Assembly (NCBI GenBank): GCA_001544595.2
Contig: FCOH02000024.1
Span: forward strand, 23,639 to 87,638
Source of the DNA: Caballeronia peredens
Lineage (GTDB): Bacteria; Pseudomonadota; Gammaproteobacteria; Burkholderiales; Burkholderiaceae
Length of the DNA stretch: 64,000 nucleotides
Direction: 5' to 3'
Shown here piece by piece: positions 43,728-52,353 of this stretch (its first letter is position 1; the number at the start of each line of letters is the position of its first letter). The notes beneath the pieces were generated by a model. It was given only the letters and a program-made list of their open reading frames with translations, was not told where the DNA came from and made no database searches. A program made the position numbers and the translations under genes.

Positions 43728-44021
43728 GCTATACGGTCAGATACACGCGCGCCGCCCGCGAGGACTTGATTCGGCTCTTCCAGTTTCAGCTCGAACGTGA
43801 CCTGCACGTTGCCGAGCGCGCGGCAGAAGCCATTCGCGCGGGCATCGAAGTTCTGAAGCGCTTCCCTTTTACTTGCCGGAAAGCGGGCGAAAAAGCCGTT
43901 CCTGCGCGAGTTGCTCCTTTCGTTCGACTCTCATGGCTACGTGGCGCTTTTCGAAATCGAAGACGACACGACGGTCAGCATTCTCGCCATCCGCCATCAA
44001 CTGGAAGACGACTATCACTGA
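43724..44021 (+). pseudogene. ParE/RelE-type toxin gene with frameshift
   Basis: From the TTG at 43724 the protein begins SYTVRYTRAAREDLIRLFQF and runs to FPFTCRKAGEK as a ParE-like toxin. The frame then departs after the AAAAA run near 43889-43893. Removing one A restores KPFLRELLLSFDSHGYVALF, then EIEDDTTVSILAIRHQLEDD and YH, ending at the TGA 44019-44021. This is the full ParE/RelE C-terminal core. The uncorrected frame reads an unrelated tail to 44056. The toxin is thus broken in the same way as the antitoxin. Confidence 0.82.
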
Positions 44022-44149
44022 CGCGGCACTCGCGCATGCTCCTCACTTTCGCCTAATTCCCCGTCCCTACACTCCTTTCCATGGTTGCAGCGACACCGCC
44101 CGCAATCGCCACCACGACCGGACATCGACAAAAGGAAAGGGGAAACGAC

Positions 44150-44686
44150 ATGGCACAGCTCAACGTATCGGCGCATTCGCGCAACGCGCATCGCGGCAGC
44201 ATGCTTCTCAAGCTCTCGGTGTTGAGCGTCGTCACCGCGCTCTCGCTCGGCGTCGGCTCTGCGCCGGTGTATGCGCAGTCGCTGCCGAACGCGAACGACA
44301 CCGCCGTTCACGCGCAGCCGCTCAACATGCGTACCTTGCACGATCAGCTGAACCTCACCGCCGATCAGGAAGTGCAATGGCAAGCCGCACTCGACGCGAT
44401 GCGCCAGAGCCATTCCTCCGAGCGCATGAACGCCGACCAGATGCAGGCGCGCATGCAGGCGATGCTCAAACAGCCGATCCTCGATCTCTCCGCGCTGCAC
44501 GCGATGGACGAGAAGGCCCGGCAGCAGGACGCGCCGTTATCCGAGCAATCGGCGAAAGCGTGGCTCAAGTTCTACGGCAGCCTGAACGATCAGCAGAAGA
44601 CCACCTTCAGCGACGCGATCCGTCCGGAGTTCGCGAACATCGTGCATCATCCGGCGCGCCCGTACGATCCGCGCACCGGACTCTGA
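44150..44686 (+). CDS. Spy/CpxP-like periplasmic protein
   Basis: This 178-residue protein, from the ATG at 44150 with GGGGAAA upstream, has an N-terminal signal segment (LLKLSVLSVVTALSLGVG) ending at VYAQ. The helical mature part carries two LTxxQ-like motifs (LNLTADQEVQWQ and LNDQQKTTF), the hallmark of Spy/CpxP periplasmic chaperone or stress sensors. Its methionine-rich middle (MNADQMQARMQAML) fits metal or envelope-stress binding. A role in envelope stress is inferred. Confidence 0.75.
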   Translation: MAQLNVSAHSRNAHRGSMLLKLSVLSVVTALSLGVGSAPVYAQSLPNANDTAVHAQPLNMRTLHDQLNLTADQEVQWQAALDAMRQSHSSERMNADQMQARMQAMLKQPILDLSALHAMDEKARQQDAPLSEQSAKAWLKFYGSLNDQQKTTFSDAIRPEFANIVHHPARPYDPRTGL

Positions 44687-44703
44687 CACGACGATGCTCA
44701 GCA

Positions 44704-45396
44704 TCAGCCTGTGAAGATCGGCCCTTGCCCGCCCGGCGCGAACGTGCGATGAACGCCATCGACGTGCGCGCCGACCTGTTCGCGAGCGGCTGACGCCGAC
44801 ACGGGCGCCGGATCGCGCAACGTGACCGCCGTTTCGGGCGTGATCGGCACGCTCGGCTGCGCGAGCAGTTCGGTCTTGCGCATCGAGCCCGCGGACGTCC
44901 CGAAGTAATAGCCGATGATGCTGATCCACGCCGTTCCGAGCGCGCCGACCACCACATTCACCAGATCGCGATTCGCTTCGGGCAACGCGCGCAACGCCAT
45001 CAGCAGCAGAATGCCGAAGAAGCCGCCGGTCACGCACATCGCGAGCACCTTGGGCACCCAGTCGCGATTCGCGATGCTCATCGCGCGCGCATCGGCACGA
45101 TCGCCCGCCGCGATGCGCGCCATGTCCGCCTCGAACGACAGGCGCGCCTGCGCCGCCGCCACCACGAGCTGTTGCAACTGCAACGAATTCGCGCTTTCCG
45201 CCTGACTGATCTTCTCGAGCGCGGCGGGATCGTTGAGCGCGGTCTCGACGACTTCCGGATCGTTCGGCGTGCCGAGCGCATGCGAGATGATCGCGGCCGC
45301 CGCCGTCACGCCGAGCCCGACCGGCCCGCCGACGAGCCCCGCCAGAAGAGGCGCCTTAGCGCCGATGCTTGCCGCCACTTTCGACCAGTCCATCAT
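44704..45396 (-). CDS. Holin-like 3-TM membrane protein
   Basis: This 230-residue protein starts MMDWSKVAASIGAKAPLLAG and has hydrophobic segments near residues 15-42, 115-135 and 148-166. The first is glycine-rich, and a charged region with MARIAAGDRADARAMSIANR lies between. This pattern fits the three-TM holin family first described in gene-transfer-agent and phage lysis modules. Its ATG overlaps the endolysin stop (ATGA), so both are translated together. A small C-terminal tail follows the last segment. Confidence 0.8.
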   Translation of the reverse strand: MMDWSKVAASIGAKAPLLAGLVGGPVGLGVTAAAAIISHALGTPNDPEVVETALNDPAALEKISQAESANSLQLQQLVVAAAQARLSFEADMARIAAGDRADARAMSIANRDWVPKVLAMCVTGGFFGILLLMALRALPEANRDLVNVVVGALGTAWISIIGYYFGTSAGSMRKTELLAQPSVPITPETAVTLRDPAPVSASAAREQVGAHVDGVHRTFAPGGQGPIFTG

Positions 45397-45875
45397 GCCG
45401 CTCCCAGAAGAAGATTCGTCGCCATGCGTTCGGTCCAGCCGCGGCTGAACGTCGGCCACGCGTGCAGGCCTTTCAGATAGCGCAGCCGGTACGCGGCGAA
45501 GCGCAGGACGAAGCGCATCGGATCGGCGGCCTTCACGGCATCGACGGTATCGGGGCCGAACTTGCCGTCCTCCTGCGCGCCCGACGCCTTCTGCATCCAC
45601 AGCACGACCAGTCCGCCGTTGTAGTTCGCATCGAAGATCTGGAAGGCGACGCGCGGATCGAATTCATCGAGATGCAGCGGATCCCAGTACTTTTGCTTGG
45701 CGATGCGCTTCGCGAGATCGAGCGGCAGGTCCTTCATCGCGCCCGCGTAGCCGTAGCCGCGGGCGACGCGCGCCGTCACGCCCCACATCGTTTCGCCGCC
45801 CGGGTCCGCCGGATGAAACGAGTAGCCGCCCTCGCTGCCGATGAGCGCGTCGAAGGCGTCGTCGAAACTGTTCAT
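45393..45875 (-). CDS. GH108-type muramidase (endolysin)
   Basis: This 160-residue peptidoglycan hydrolase starts MNSFDDAFDALIGSEGGYSF, where the Glu of the EGGY motif is the catalytic acid of glycoside hydrolase family 108. HPADPGGETMWGVTARVARG and QIFDANYNGGLVVLWMQKAS, with the C-terminal putative peptidoglycan-binding region, follow the family order. AAGGAG lies upstream of the ATG. There is no signal peptide, so it would need the partner holin to leave the cytoplasm. No other phage genes flank it. Confidence 0.88.
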   Translation of the reverse strand: MNSFDDAFDALIGSEGGYSFHPADPGGETMWGVTARVARGYGYAGAMKDLPLDLAKRIAKQKYWDPLHLDEFDPRVAFQIFDANYNGGLVVLWMQKASGAQEDGKFGPDTVDAVKAADPMRFVLRFAAYRLRYLKGLHAWPTFSRGWTERMATNLLLGAA

Positions 45876-46051
45876 GATGTTCTCCTTGGCGCCTGCATGT
45901 ACCGCCGGAACCTCGCGATACGACGATCGCGGCGCCGGAAGAAACGGGCCGGCGCACGAGGCAGCCGGCCCGGTCGCATCGAGCCAGTGGCAGGCAGTCC
46001 CGATGCGACGGCAAGCATCAACGCAACCACTGTGCCAATGCGCGAACACAA

Positions 46052-46084
46052 GCGCGCGAGCCTTGCGTGACAAGGCTCGCGCGC
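46052..46084. other. 14-bp perfect hairpin between endolysin and MFS gene
   Basis: GCGCGCGAGCCTTG (46052-46065) pairs perfectly with CAAGGCTCGCGCGC (46071-46084) around a 5-nt loop. No T run follows on either strand, so it is not a standard terminator. It may act with Rho or protect transcript ends. Confidence 0.55.
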
Positions 46085-46168
46085 TGCGAAAGGAGAGGCG
46101 GAGAAAAGCGAACTGTCGTGCGCTGTCCAACGTTCGAGAGCGCGATGTTCGGCCGGCGCCGACAGTGT

Positions 46169-47506
46169 CTAGTGCGCGACGCTCGCCAGCGAAGTATCGG
46201 CTTCGCGTTCGCCGGTGCGGATCGCGATGACCGCCAACAGCGCCGCCGCGAGCGGCACGGCGAGCATCAGATAGAAGCCGCCCGGGCCGCCCAGGCTGAG
46301 GATCGTGCCGCCGACGGCCGAGCCCGCGATCGCGCCCACGCGTCCCATGCCGATGGCCCAGCCGGTGGCGGTGGCGCGCAGCGTCGTCGGATAAGCGCCG
46401 ACCACGAGATAGTTCAGCGCGATCTGCTGTCCGCCGATTCCGAGCCCTGCCGCGCCCGCGAGCGTGAAGACGAGTCCCCACGACGTGCCCGCATACGAAA
46501 GCCCGATCGCAATCGCGATACCGAGCGCGAGCAGCGCGATCAGCAGGCGGCGCGTGCTGATCTTCGGCAGGACGATGGAAAGCGGAATCGCGCAGACGAT
46601 GAACACCGCATTCACCACGACCGTCCCGAGCGGCGCCTGCACGGCGGGCAGGCCGGCGGCCTTCAGCACCGTCGGCAGCCAGGAGAGGAACATGAACCAC
46701 GCGATCCAGTTGAAGAAATAGACGGCCCAGATCGCGAGCGTGTTGCGCGCGTTGCCGTCGCGGAACAGCGCGGCGACGCTCGCGCGCGCGGCGGCTTCGC
46801 GTGTGGCGAAGCGTGTGTCGCTCGCGAGCGGCTGCGACACGATGCGCCCGAGCGTCTTGAGCACCGCGCGATGATCGCCACGCGCGCGCGTCACGAGGTA
46901 ATGCAGCGATTCCGGCAGCACGAACCAGAGCAGCACGAGCAACGCGAGCGGCGCGGCCCCGCCGATCACGAACACGCCTTGCCAGCCGATCACCGGCATC
47001 ATGCGCGCCGCGAGCAGGCCGCCGAGCATCGCGCCTGCGGGCAGGCCGAGCAGTACGCCCGTCATGATCGCGCCGCGATGCCGCGCCGGGCCGAACTCGG
47101 CCGCGAGCGCGAGCAGCACCGGCGTGCAGCCGCCCATGCCGAGCCCCGCGACGAAGCGCAACACGAGTATCTGCGTGGTGTGGCTCGCGAACGCCGTGGC
47201 GAGCGACGCGATGCTGAACAGCGCGACACCGCCGAGCAGCGCGGGCCGCCGTCCCACGCGATCGCCGACGAGACCGAGCGTCATCGCGCCGATGGTCATG
47301 CCGAGCGTGCCCGCGATCAGGATCGGCGCGAGATCGCCGGGTGCGAGGCCGAATGCCGCGACGATCGCGGGTCCCGTGTAGGCGATGGCTTGCGTATCGA
47401 AGCCATCGAAGAGCGTGGTCGCGAAGCACAGCAGGAAGATCGCCCACTGAAAAGGGCGGATGCGTTCGCGGTCGATCAGCGACGCGATATCGAGCGGCGT
47501 GCTCAT
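46169..47506 (-). CDS. MFS transporter, aromatic acid:H+ symporter (AAHS) type
   Basis: This 445-residue 12-segment transporter shows the AAHS signature in helix 1 (LLCFATTLFDGFDTQAIAYT, with the conserved DGFD) and GDRVGRRPALLGGVALFSIA in the loop 2-3 region. RFVAGLGMGGCTPVLLALAA lies in helix 4. Relatives import 4-hydroxybenzoate, protocatechuate, gentisate or similar. No catabolic genes adjoin it, so the substrate is open. Confidence 0.9.
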   Translation of the reverse strand: MSTPLDIASLIDRERIRPFQWAIFLLCFATTLFDGFDTQAIAYTGPAIVAAFGLAPGDLAPILIAGTLGMTIGAMTLGLVGDRVGRRPALLGGVALFSIASLATAFASHTTQILVLRFVAGLGMGGCTPVLLALAAEFGPARHRGAIMTGVLLGLPAGAMLGGLLAARMMPVIGWQGVFVIGGAAPLALLVLLWFVLPESLHYLVTRARGDHRAVLKTLGRIVSQPLASDTRFATREAAARASVAALFRDGNARNTLAIWAVYFFNWIAWFMFLSWLPTVLKAAGLPAVQAPLGTVVVNAVFIVCAIPLSIVLPKISTRRLLIALLALGIAIAIGLSYAGTSWGLVFTLAGAAGLGIGGQQIALNYLVVGAYPTTLRATATGWAIGMGRVGAIAGSAVGGTILSLGGPGGFYLMLAVPLAAALLAVIAIRTGEREADTSLASVAH

Positions 47507-47729
47507 GGTGTCTCCGTTATGAGTTTGAATTCGGCACTGTGTCGCAGGGTACGAGAGCCGCGCGCGCCGCGTCCAATACCGATGGGGACTCGCGCCATAC
47601 CGTCAGGGTATGGCGTGCTCATTCGCGGCTCATTCTGCATCTCTACGATGCAAGGCATGCAAGGCGGCATCCGCGTCCTATCCACACGCACCGCCCTGCG
47701 CTGACGACGTTTCATCGAGGAGAGAAGCC

Positions 47730-48116
47730 ATGCGTCATTACCCATCGGACAGTCCCCGCGCGGCGGCGCGCATCGTCGTGATGTCGCTGATCGCGGACGG
47801 ACATATCGGCAGCATCGAAATCGAGGAACTCGAGCGGCGCGGATTCTATGCGCGGCTCGGGCTGCATGCGGGCGAGTTGCACGACGTCGTGCGTGAAGTC
47901 TGCGAAGACCTCACGCAAGCGTCGTATCTCACGTGGGACGACGCGTGCCGGCTCGACGCGCTCGTCGTGCAGCAACTCGCGCAGGAAGTGCGCGACGAGC
48001 ACATGCGGCGCGAAGTGCTCGAGCTGTGCGAATCGGCGGTGCTCGCCGATGGCCACATCACCTGCACCGAAGCCGCCGTGCTCGACGCGGTGAGGCACGC
48101 CTGGCGCATGCATTGA
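47730..48116 (+). CDS. TerB-like small cytoplasmic protein
   Basis: This 128-residue protein consists of paired helices with the TerB-like pattern VMSLIADGHIGSIEIEELER and ESAVLADGHITCTEAAVLDA, each with an acidic ADGxI metal-binding-like loop. The start at 47730 has GAGGAGAGAAG. It precedes the universal stress protein gene by 25 bp and may share its transcript. A role in tellurite or envelope stress is family-based only. Confidence 0.78.
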   Translation: MRHYPSDSPRAAARIVVMSLIADGHIGSIEIEELERRGFYARLGLHAGELHDVVREVCEDLTQASYLTWDDACRLDALVVQQLAQEVRDEHMRREVLELCESAVLADGHITCTEAAVLDAVRHAWRMH

Positions 48117-48141
48117 AGCGCGCGTTCAAGGAGACGACATC

Positions 48142-48732
48142 ATGCAAAAGCACATTCTCGTCGCAGTGGGCCCGAGCGGCAGCCACGCCGCGCTCGCGCT
48201 CGGCATCGCGCGGGCCCGCGAATGCAACGCGCGCCTCACGGCGCTTCATGTGGTGGACCGCATGCCCTTCTGGGCGATATCGTCCGTGCAGCACGACTGC
48301 GGCGCGGCACTCGCGTTCGTCGAAGAAAACGCGCGCGACGTCGAGAAGCGCACGCTGCAGGCGTTGCGCGCGTCGAGTGTGAACGGCGTCTGCGTCGTGA
48401 TGGACCTGCCGGACAGCACGACGGTCGCGCGCACGATCGCGCAGGCGGCGCGCGAGTTCGACGCGGATCTCATCGTGATAGGCCGCACGAAGGGCACTCA
48501 CTGGCGTTTCTGGGAGGAGCGCGTGTCCGACGCGGTGAGCCGTCACAGCAACCGGCGCGTGCTGATTGCATCGAACCGCGAGAGCAATGAAGCGGCTGCT
48601 GAAACAAAAGCGACATCGTTACGATTTACTATCGCCGATTCGACGCAGCGCACATCTACTCCATCGTACAGTTCGAGAGGAAGCTCGCCATGCCGGATCG
48701 CATCGTCAAACCATCACGACGCGCATTACTGA
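48142..48732 (+). CDS. Universal stress protein, with unusual C-terminal extension
   Basis: The 196-residue reading begins with a normal UspA fold (KHILVAVGPSGSHAALALGI, ADLIVIGRTKGTHWRFWEER, ATP loop region, RRVLIASN). This ends near residue 150, where most Usp proteins stop. It continues for about 45 low-complexity, Ser/Thr-rich residues, of which the last 14 overlap the PhoD gene (48690). The tail does not resemble a domain, so a lost stop codon or frameshift is likely, though the core is intact. Confidence 0.82.
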   Translation: MQKHILVAVGPSGSHAALALGIARARECNARLTALHVVDRMPFWAISSVQHDCGAALAFVEENARDVEKRTLQALRASSVNGVCVVMDLPDSTTVARTIAQAAREFDADLIVIGRTKGTHWRFWEERVSDAVSRHSNRRVLIASNRESNEAAAETKATSLRFTIADSTQRTSTPSYSSRGSSPCRIASSNHHDAHY

Positions 48733-50306
48733 AGGGTCTCGTGTCCGGTACGGGGCTCGCGCTGACGGGCGCGGGCCTGGCCGATGCGCTCGCGCAAGGC
48801 GTCGCGCCCGCCGCCGTTACCGCCGACAAGTTGCGTCCGCAACTACCCGGCGGCGTGATGAGCGGCGACGTCACCGCGACGAGCGGCATCGTCTGGAGCC
48901 GCACGGACCGGCCAGCGCGCATGATCGTCGAGTACTCGACGAGCGAGGACTTCAAGGCGTTTCAGCGGCGCATCGGTCCGGCGGCGCTCGAGGGCAGCGG
49001 CTTCACGGCGCGCGTCGATCTGACCGGTCTGCCGCCGGGCGCCGACGTGTTCTATCGCGTGCGCTTTCAGGATCTCGTCGACGGCCGAGCGTACAGCGAA
49101 CCGGCAACGGGACGCTTGCGCACGGCGTCGCTCGATGCGAACAAGCCGGTCTGCTTCGTGTTCTCCGGCGACGAAGCGGGGCAGGGCTGGGGCATCAACG
49201 AGCGCTTCGGCGGCTACCGCATCTATGAAGCGATGCGGCGCGAGGCGCCGGACTTCTTCATTCATCAGGGCGACCAGATCTACGCGGACAGCGTGATCGA
49301 ATCCGAAGTGCGCCTGCCGGACGGCACGATGTGGACGAACATCGTGACCGAAGGCAAGTCGCATGTCGCGCAGACGCTCGACGATTATCGCGCGGCCTTC
49401 GCGTACAACCAGCTTGACAAGAACAAGCGCCGCTTCGCCGCCGACGTGCCGTTCCTCGTGCAATGGGACGACCACGAAGTGCGCAACAACTGGTATCCGG
49501 GTCAGCAGATCGGCGACGCGGAGAAGCGCTATCAGACGCGCTCGATCAATCTGCTCGAAGCGCGCGCGAAGCAGGCGATGTTCGAATACAACCCGTATCG
49601 CATCAATCAGCTCGATCCGGAGCAGGTTTATCGCGGCTTCCAGTTCGGGCCGCTACTCGATGTGTTCATGCTCGACGAGCGTTCGTATCGCGGCGCGAAT
49701 TCGCCGAACCGGCAGACGCGCCTCGACGCCGATTCGGCCTTTCTCGGCTCGCAGCAGACCGAGTGGCTGAAGGCGTCGCTCAAGGCTTCGCGCGCGACGT
49801 GGAAAGTGATTGCGAGCGACATGCCGATTTCGCTCGTCGTCCCCGATGCGAACCCCGACGTACCGAAGGGCACGTTCGAAGCGTGGGCCAACGCGGACAA
49901 CGGCGCGCCGCTCGGCCGCGAACTGGAGTTGAAGGAAATTCTCGGCTTCATCAAGCGCGAGGATATCAAGAACGTCGTGTGGATCACGGCCGATGTGCAC
50001 TACGCGCAGGCGACGCACTACGATCCGTCGCGTGCGAAGTTCAGCGACTTCAAGCCGTTCTGGGAATTCGTCGGCGGGCCGATCAACGCGGGCACGTTCG
50101 GGCCGAACGATCTGGATACGACCTTCGGACCCGAACTGCGTTATGTGAGCGTGCCGAAGGACAATCCGCAGAACCGCTCGCCCGCCGCGCTGCAACAGTT
50201 TTACGGCCGCGCGAAGATCGATCCGGCGAGCCGCGCGATGACGGTCTCGCTGCACGACCTGAACGGGCGCTCGCTCTACGAAGTGAAGCTCGACATCGAG
50301 GCGTGA
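48690..50306 (+). CDS. phoD: PhoD-family alkaline phosphatase, Tat-exported
   Basis: This 538-residue protein has a twin-arginine signal (SRRALLKGLVSGTGLALTGA) and a fibronectin-like N-terminal domain followed by the PhoD phosphatase domain. Metal-site segments are visible: FSGDEAGQGWGINERFGGYR, HQGDQIYADSVIESEV, VQWDDHEVRNNWYPGQQIGD, and VIASDMPISLVVPD. It hydrolyses phosphomonoesters or diesters in the periplasm with Ca2+/Fe3+. It overlaps the Usp reading by 43 bp, and its stop abuts the wrbA stop with no base between. Confidence 0.92.
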   Translation: MPDRIVKPSRRALLKGLVSGTGLALTGAGLADALAQGVAPAAVTADKLRPQLPGGVMSGDVTATSGIVWSRTDRPARMIVEYSTSEDFKAFQRRIGPAALEGSGFTARVDLTGLPPGADVFYRVRFQDLVDGRAYSEPATGRLRTASLDANKPVCFVFSGDEAGQGWGINERFGGYRIYEAMRREAPDFFIHQGDQIYADSVIESEVRLPDGTMWTNIVTEGKSHVAQTLDDYRAAFAYNQLDKNKRRFAADVPFLVQWDDHEVRNNWYPGQQIGDAEKRYQTRSINLLEARAKQAMFEYNPYRINQLDPEQVYRGFQFGPLLDVFMLDERSYRGANSPNRQTRLDADSAFLGSQQTEWLKASLKASRATWKVIASDMPISLVVPDANPDVPKGTFEAWANADNGAPLGRELELKEILGFIKREDIKNVVWITADVHYAQATHYDPSRAKFSDFKPFWEFVGGPINAGTFGPNDLDTTFGPELRYVSVPKDNPQNRSPAALQQFYGRAKIDPASRAMTVSLHDLNGRSLYEVKLDIEA

Positions 50307-50909
50307 TTACCCGGCGAGTTTCGTCGCCAGTTCGGCGACATGCTTGCCCTGATAGCGCGCGATATCGAGTTCGTTCTCCGACGGCTGCCGGCTGCCGTCG
50401 GGCCCGGCGAGCGTCGTCGCGCCGTAGGGCGTGCCGCCGGAAATCTCGCTCATGTTGGTGAGCCCCGCGCACGCGTAGGGCACGCCGACGATCACCATGC
50501 CGTGATGCAGCAGCGTGTTGTGGAACGACGTGATGGTCGTTTCCTGCCCGCCGTGCTGCGAGGCCGTCGAAGAAAACACGCTGCCGATCTTGCCGACGAG
50601 CGCGCCTTTCACCCACAGTCCGCCCGTTTGATCGAGAAAGGTGCGCATCTGTCCGGCCATGTTGCCGAAGCGCGTCGGCGTGCCGAAGATGATCGCGTCG
50701 TAGTCGGCGAGTTCGTCGACGGTCGCGACGGGAGCCTGCTGGTCGAGCTTCGCGCCGATCTGCGCGGCGCGGTCGGCGGGAATCGTCTCGGGCACGCGCT
50801 TGAGCGTGACCTCCGCGCCCGCGACGCCGCGCGCGCCTTCGGCGACGGCTTGTGCCATCGTTTCCACGTGGCCGTACATCGAATAGTAGAGAACCAGAAC
50901 TTTCGCCAT
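50307..50909 (-). CDS. wrbA: NAD(P)H:quinone oxidoreductase WrbA
   Basis: This 200-residue flavodoxin-fold quinone reductase has LVLYYSMYGHVETMAQAVAE (FMN phosphate loop), GTPTRFGNMAGQMRTFLDQT and STASQHGGQETTITSFHNTL, all typical of WrbA. It reduces quinones by two electrons and limits semiquinone stress. The ATG at 50909 follows GGACAC. It is convergent with PhoD, whose stop is adjacent. Confidence 0.94.
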   Translation of the reverse strand: MAKVLVLYYSMYGHVETMAQAVAEGARGVAGAEVTLKRVPETIPADRAAQIGAKLDQQAPVATVDELADYDAIIFGTPTRFGNMAGQMRTFLDQTGGLWVKGALVGKIGSVFSSTASQHGGQETTITSFHNTLLHHGMVIVGVPYACAGLTNMSEISGGTPYGATTLAGPDGSRQPSENELDIARYQGKHVAELATKLAG

Positions 50910-51107
50910 GATGTGTCCTTGATCGAGGGGTGCATCGGATGGAGACGCGCGGTCCTTGCGCAACTGCAAAGATAGCACCGCACGCGCGGCTGAACCGTTC
51001 ACGCGCAACTGGCCCGCCAGCGCGTGCGCGAAGCGTTCATGGCCGCGCGCGTCCCACTTCGACGACAATGTGAAAAATCATAAAACCGCAACGGAGACGC
51101 CACCGAC

Positions 51108-51746
51108 ATGAACGGCCACGCCTTTCTCAGCGCGAATCTGCTGATCGCTTACTCGGCTTATTTCATCGGCACTGCGAGCCCCGGGCCGAGCAATCTCGCG
51201 ATCATGTCGATCGCCAGCACCTCCGGACGGCGCGCGGCGTTCGCCTTCGCCGCGGGCGTCATGTCCGGTTCGTTCTTCTGGGCGATGCTCGCCGCGCTCG
51301 GACTTTCCGCCGCGCTCACCGCGTATTCGGGCTTTCTCGTCGCCGTGAAGATTTGCGGCGGGCTTTATCTGCTATGGCTCGCGTTCAAGTCGGGACGCGC
51401 GGCGCTGCGGCCGCCCGTGCGGACATCCGGGGCGCAGGCGCCGGGTCAGAGCGGCCGCAAGCTCTACGCGCGCGGCGCGCTGCTGCATCTCACCAATCCG
51501 AAGGCCATTCTCGTGTGGATGTCGGTGGCGGCGCTCGGGTCGTCGGCGGGCGAGGGGCCGGGACACATGCTCGTGGTGGTCGCGGGCTGTCTGTGCATCG
51601 GCGTCTGCGTGTTCGGCGGCTATGCGGCGCTCTTTTCGATGGCGTCCGCGCGGCGCATCTACAGGCGCATCCAGCGCGGTCTCGACGCCTGCCTCGCGCT
51701 GGCGTTCGGCGCGGCGGGAATCCGGCTGCTGACTTCGCGCGTGTAA
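51108..51746 (+). CDS. LysE/RhtB-family amino-acid exporter
   Basis: This 212-residue membrane protein has five to six segments and the LysE family N-terminus AYFIGTASPGPSNLAIMSIA (conserved PGP). KICGGLYLLWLAFKSGRAAL follows in helix 2-3. Such proteins export amino acids or homoserine lactones. It is followed by a CPBP gene 2 bp later and is probably co-transcribed. Confidence 0.88.
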   Translation: MNGHAFLSANLLIAYSAYFIGTASPGPSNLAIMSIASTSGRRAAFAFAAGVMSGSFFWAMLAALGLSAALTAYSGFLVAVKICGGLYLLWLAFKSGRAALRPPVRTSGAQAPGQSGRKLYARGALLHLTNPKAILVWMSVAALGSSAGEGPGHMLVVVAGCLCIGVCVFGGYAALFSMASARRIYRRIQRGLDACLALAFGAAGIRLLTSRV

Positions 51747-51748
51747 CC

Positions 51749-52264
51749 ATGAACCAGCCCGCGCGCGCCTCGTTCCTTTCTGCCGAGTCCGCGTTCGCGT
51801 TTCTGACGCGTCTGCCGACGCCCATTCTCATCGTCGCGGCGGTCGTGGCCGGCTATGCGGCGAATATCATCGTGATGGAGCTCGTGCTGCTCGTCGCGCC
51901 CGAGGCGCCGCTCAATGCGCCGCATTTGACGCTGAGCGGACCGAGGTTCGTCGCGACGCTCATCGCCGGCTGCGTGATCATGCCGCCGTTCGAGACGCTC
52001 GTGTTCCAGTGGGCGATCATCGGTTTCGTGCGCCGCAAGCTGCGCTGGCGCGCGGTCTGGGCCGTGGCGCTGTCGGCGGCGGCGTTCGGGCTCGCGCACT
52101 CCTACAGCGCGCAGTACATGCTGCGCGCGGCGGCGGGCGGGCTCGTGCTGGGCACGGTGTTCGTCGTCGAGCAGGAGAAGCGCGGCTCGCCGTTCTGGGT
52201 CGTGACGTCGGTGCATGCGTTCTACAACCTGATCGCACTGTTCCTGCTTGCGCAAGTCGTGTAG
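51749..52264 (+). CDS. CPBP-family intramembrane protease-like protein
   Basis: This 171-residue, four-segment membrane protein has the abortive-infection/CAAX-protease-like motifs: MPPFETLVFQWAIIGFVRR in place of EExxxR, FGLAHSY (FxxxH), and HAFYN (HxxxN). The first motif lacks the second Glu and the Arg position is Gln, so activity is uncertain. The ATG at 51749 is two bases after the LysE stop (GTGTAACC). It is co-transcribed with LysE. Confidence 0.78.
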   Translation: MNQPARASFLSAESAFAFLTRLPTPILIVAAVVAGYAANIIVMELVLLVAPEAPLNAPHLTLSGPRFVATLIAGCVIMPPFETLVFQWAIIGFVRRKLRWRAVWAVALSAAAFGLAHSYSAQYMLRAAAGGLVLGTVFVVEQEKRGSPFWVVTSVHAFYNLIALFLLAQVV

Positions 52265-52353
52265 CGGATTTGCCGCGCTGTTTGCGGTTCGGCTTTGCTT
52301 CCGGACGATCGGGGTCTAGTCTCAAGCCTGGACACAGAACGATTTCCGGAACG

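Noticed and set aside
43641..43900. Programmed ribosomal frameshifting in the toxin-antitoxin genes
   Set aside because: Both sites would need a +1 shift without known +1 stimulators such as a rare codon or stop codon in the right register; mutation, slippage or sequencing error is simpler.
44704..45875. Complete prophage or gene-transfer agent
   Set aside because: Only the lysis pair is present; no capsid, tail, terminase or integrase genes are in the window.
46067..47704. 545-residue plus-strand open frame opposite the AAHS transporter
   Set aside because: Arg/Glu/Asp/His repeats arise from the antisense of alanine/leucine-rich membrane helices.
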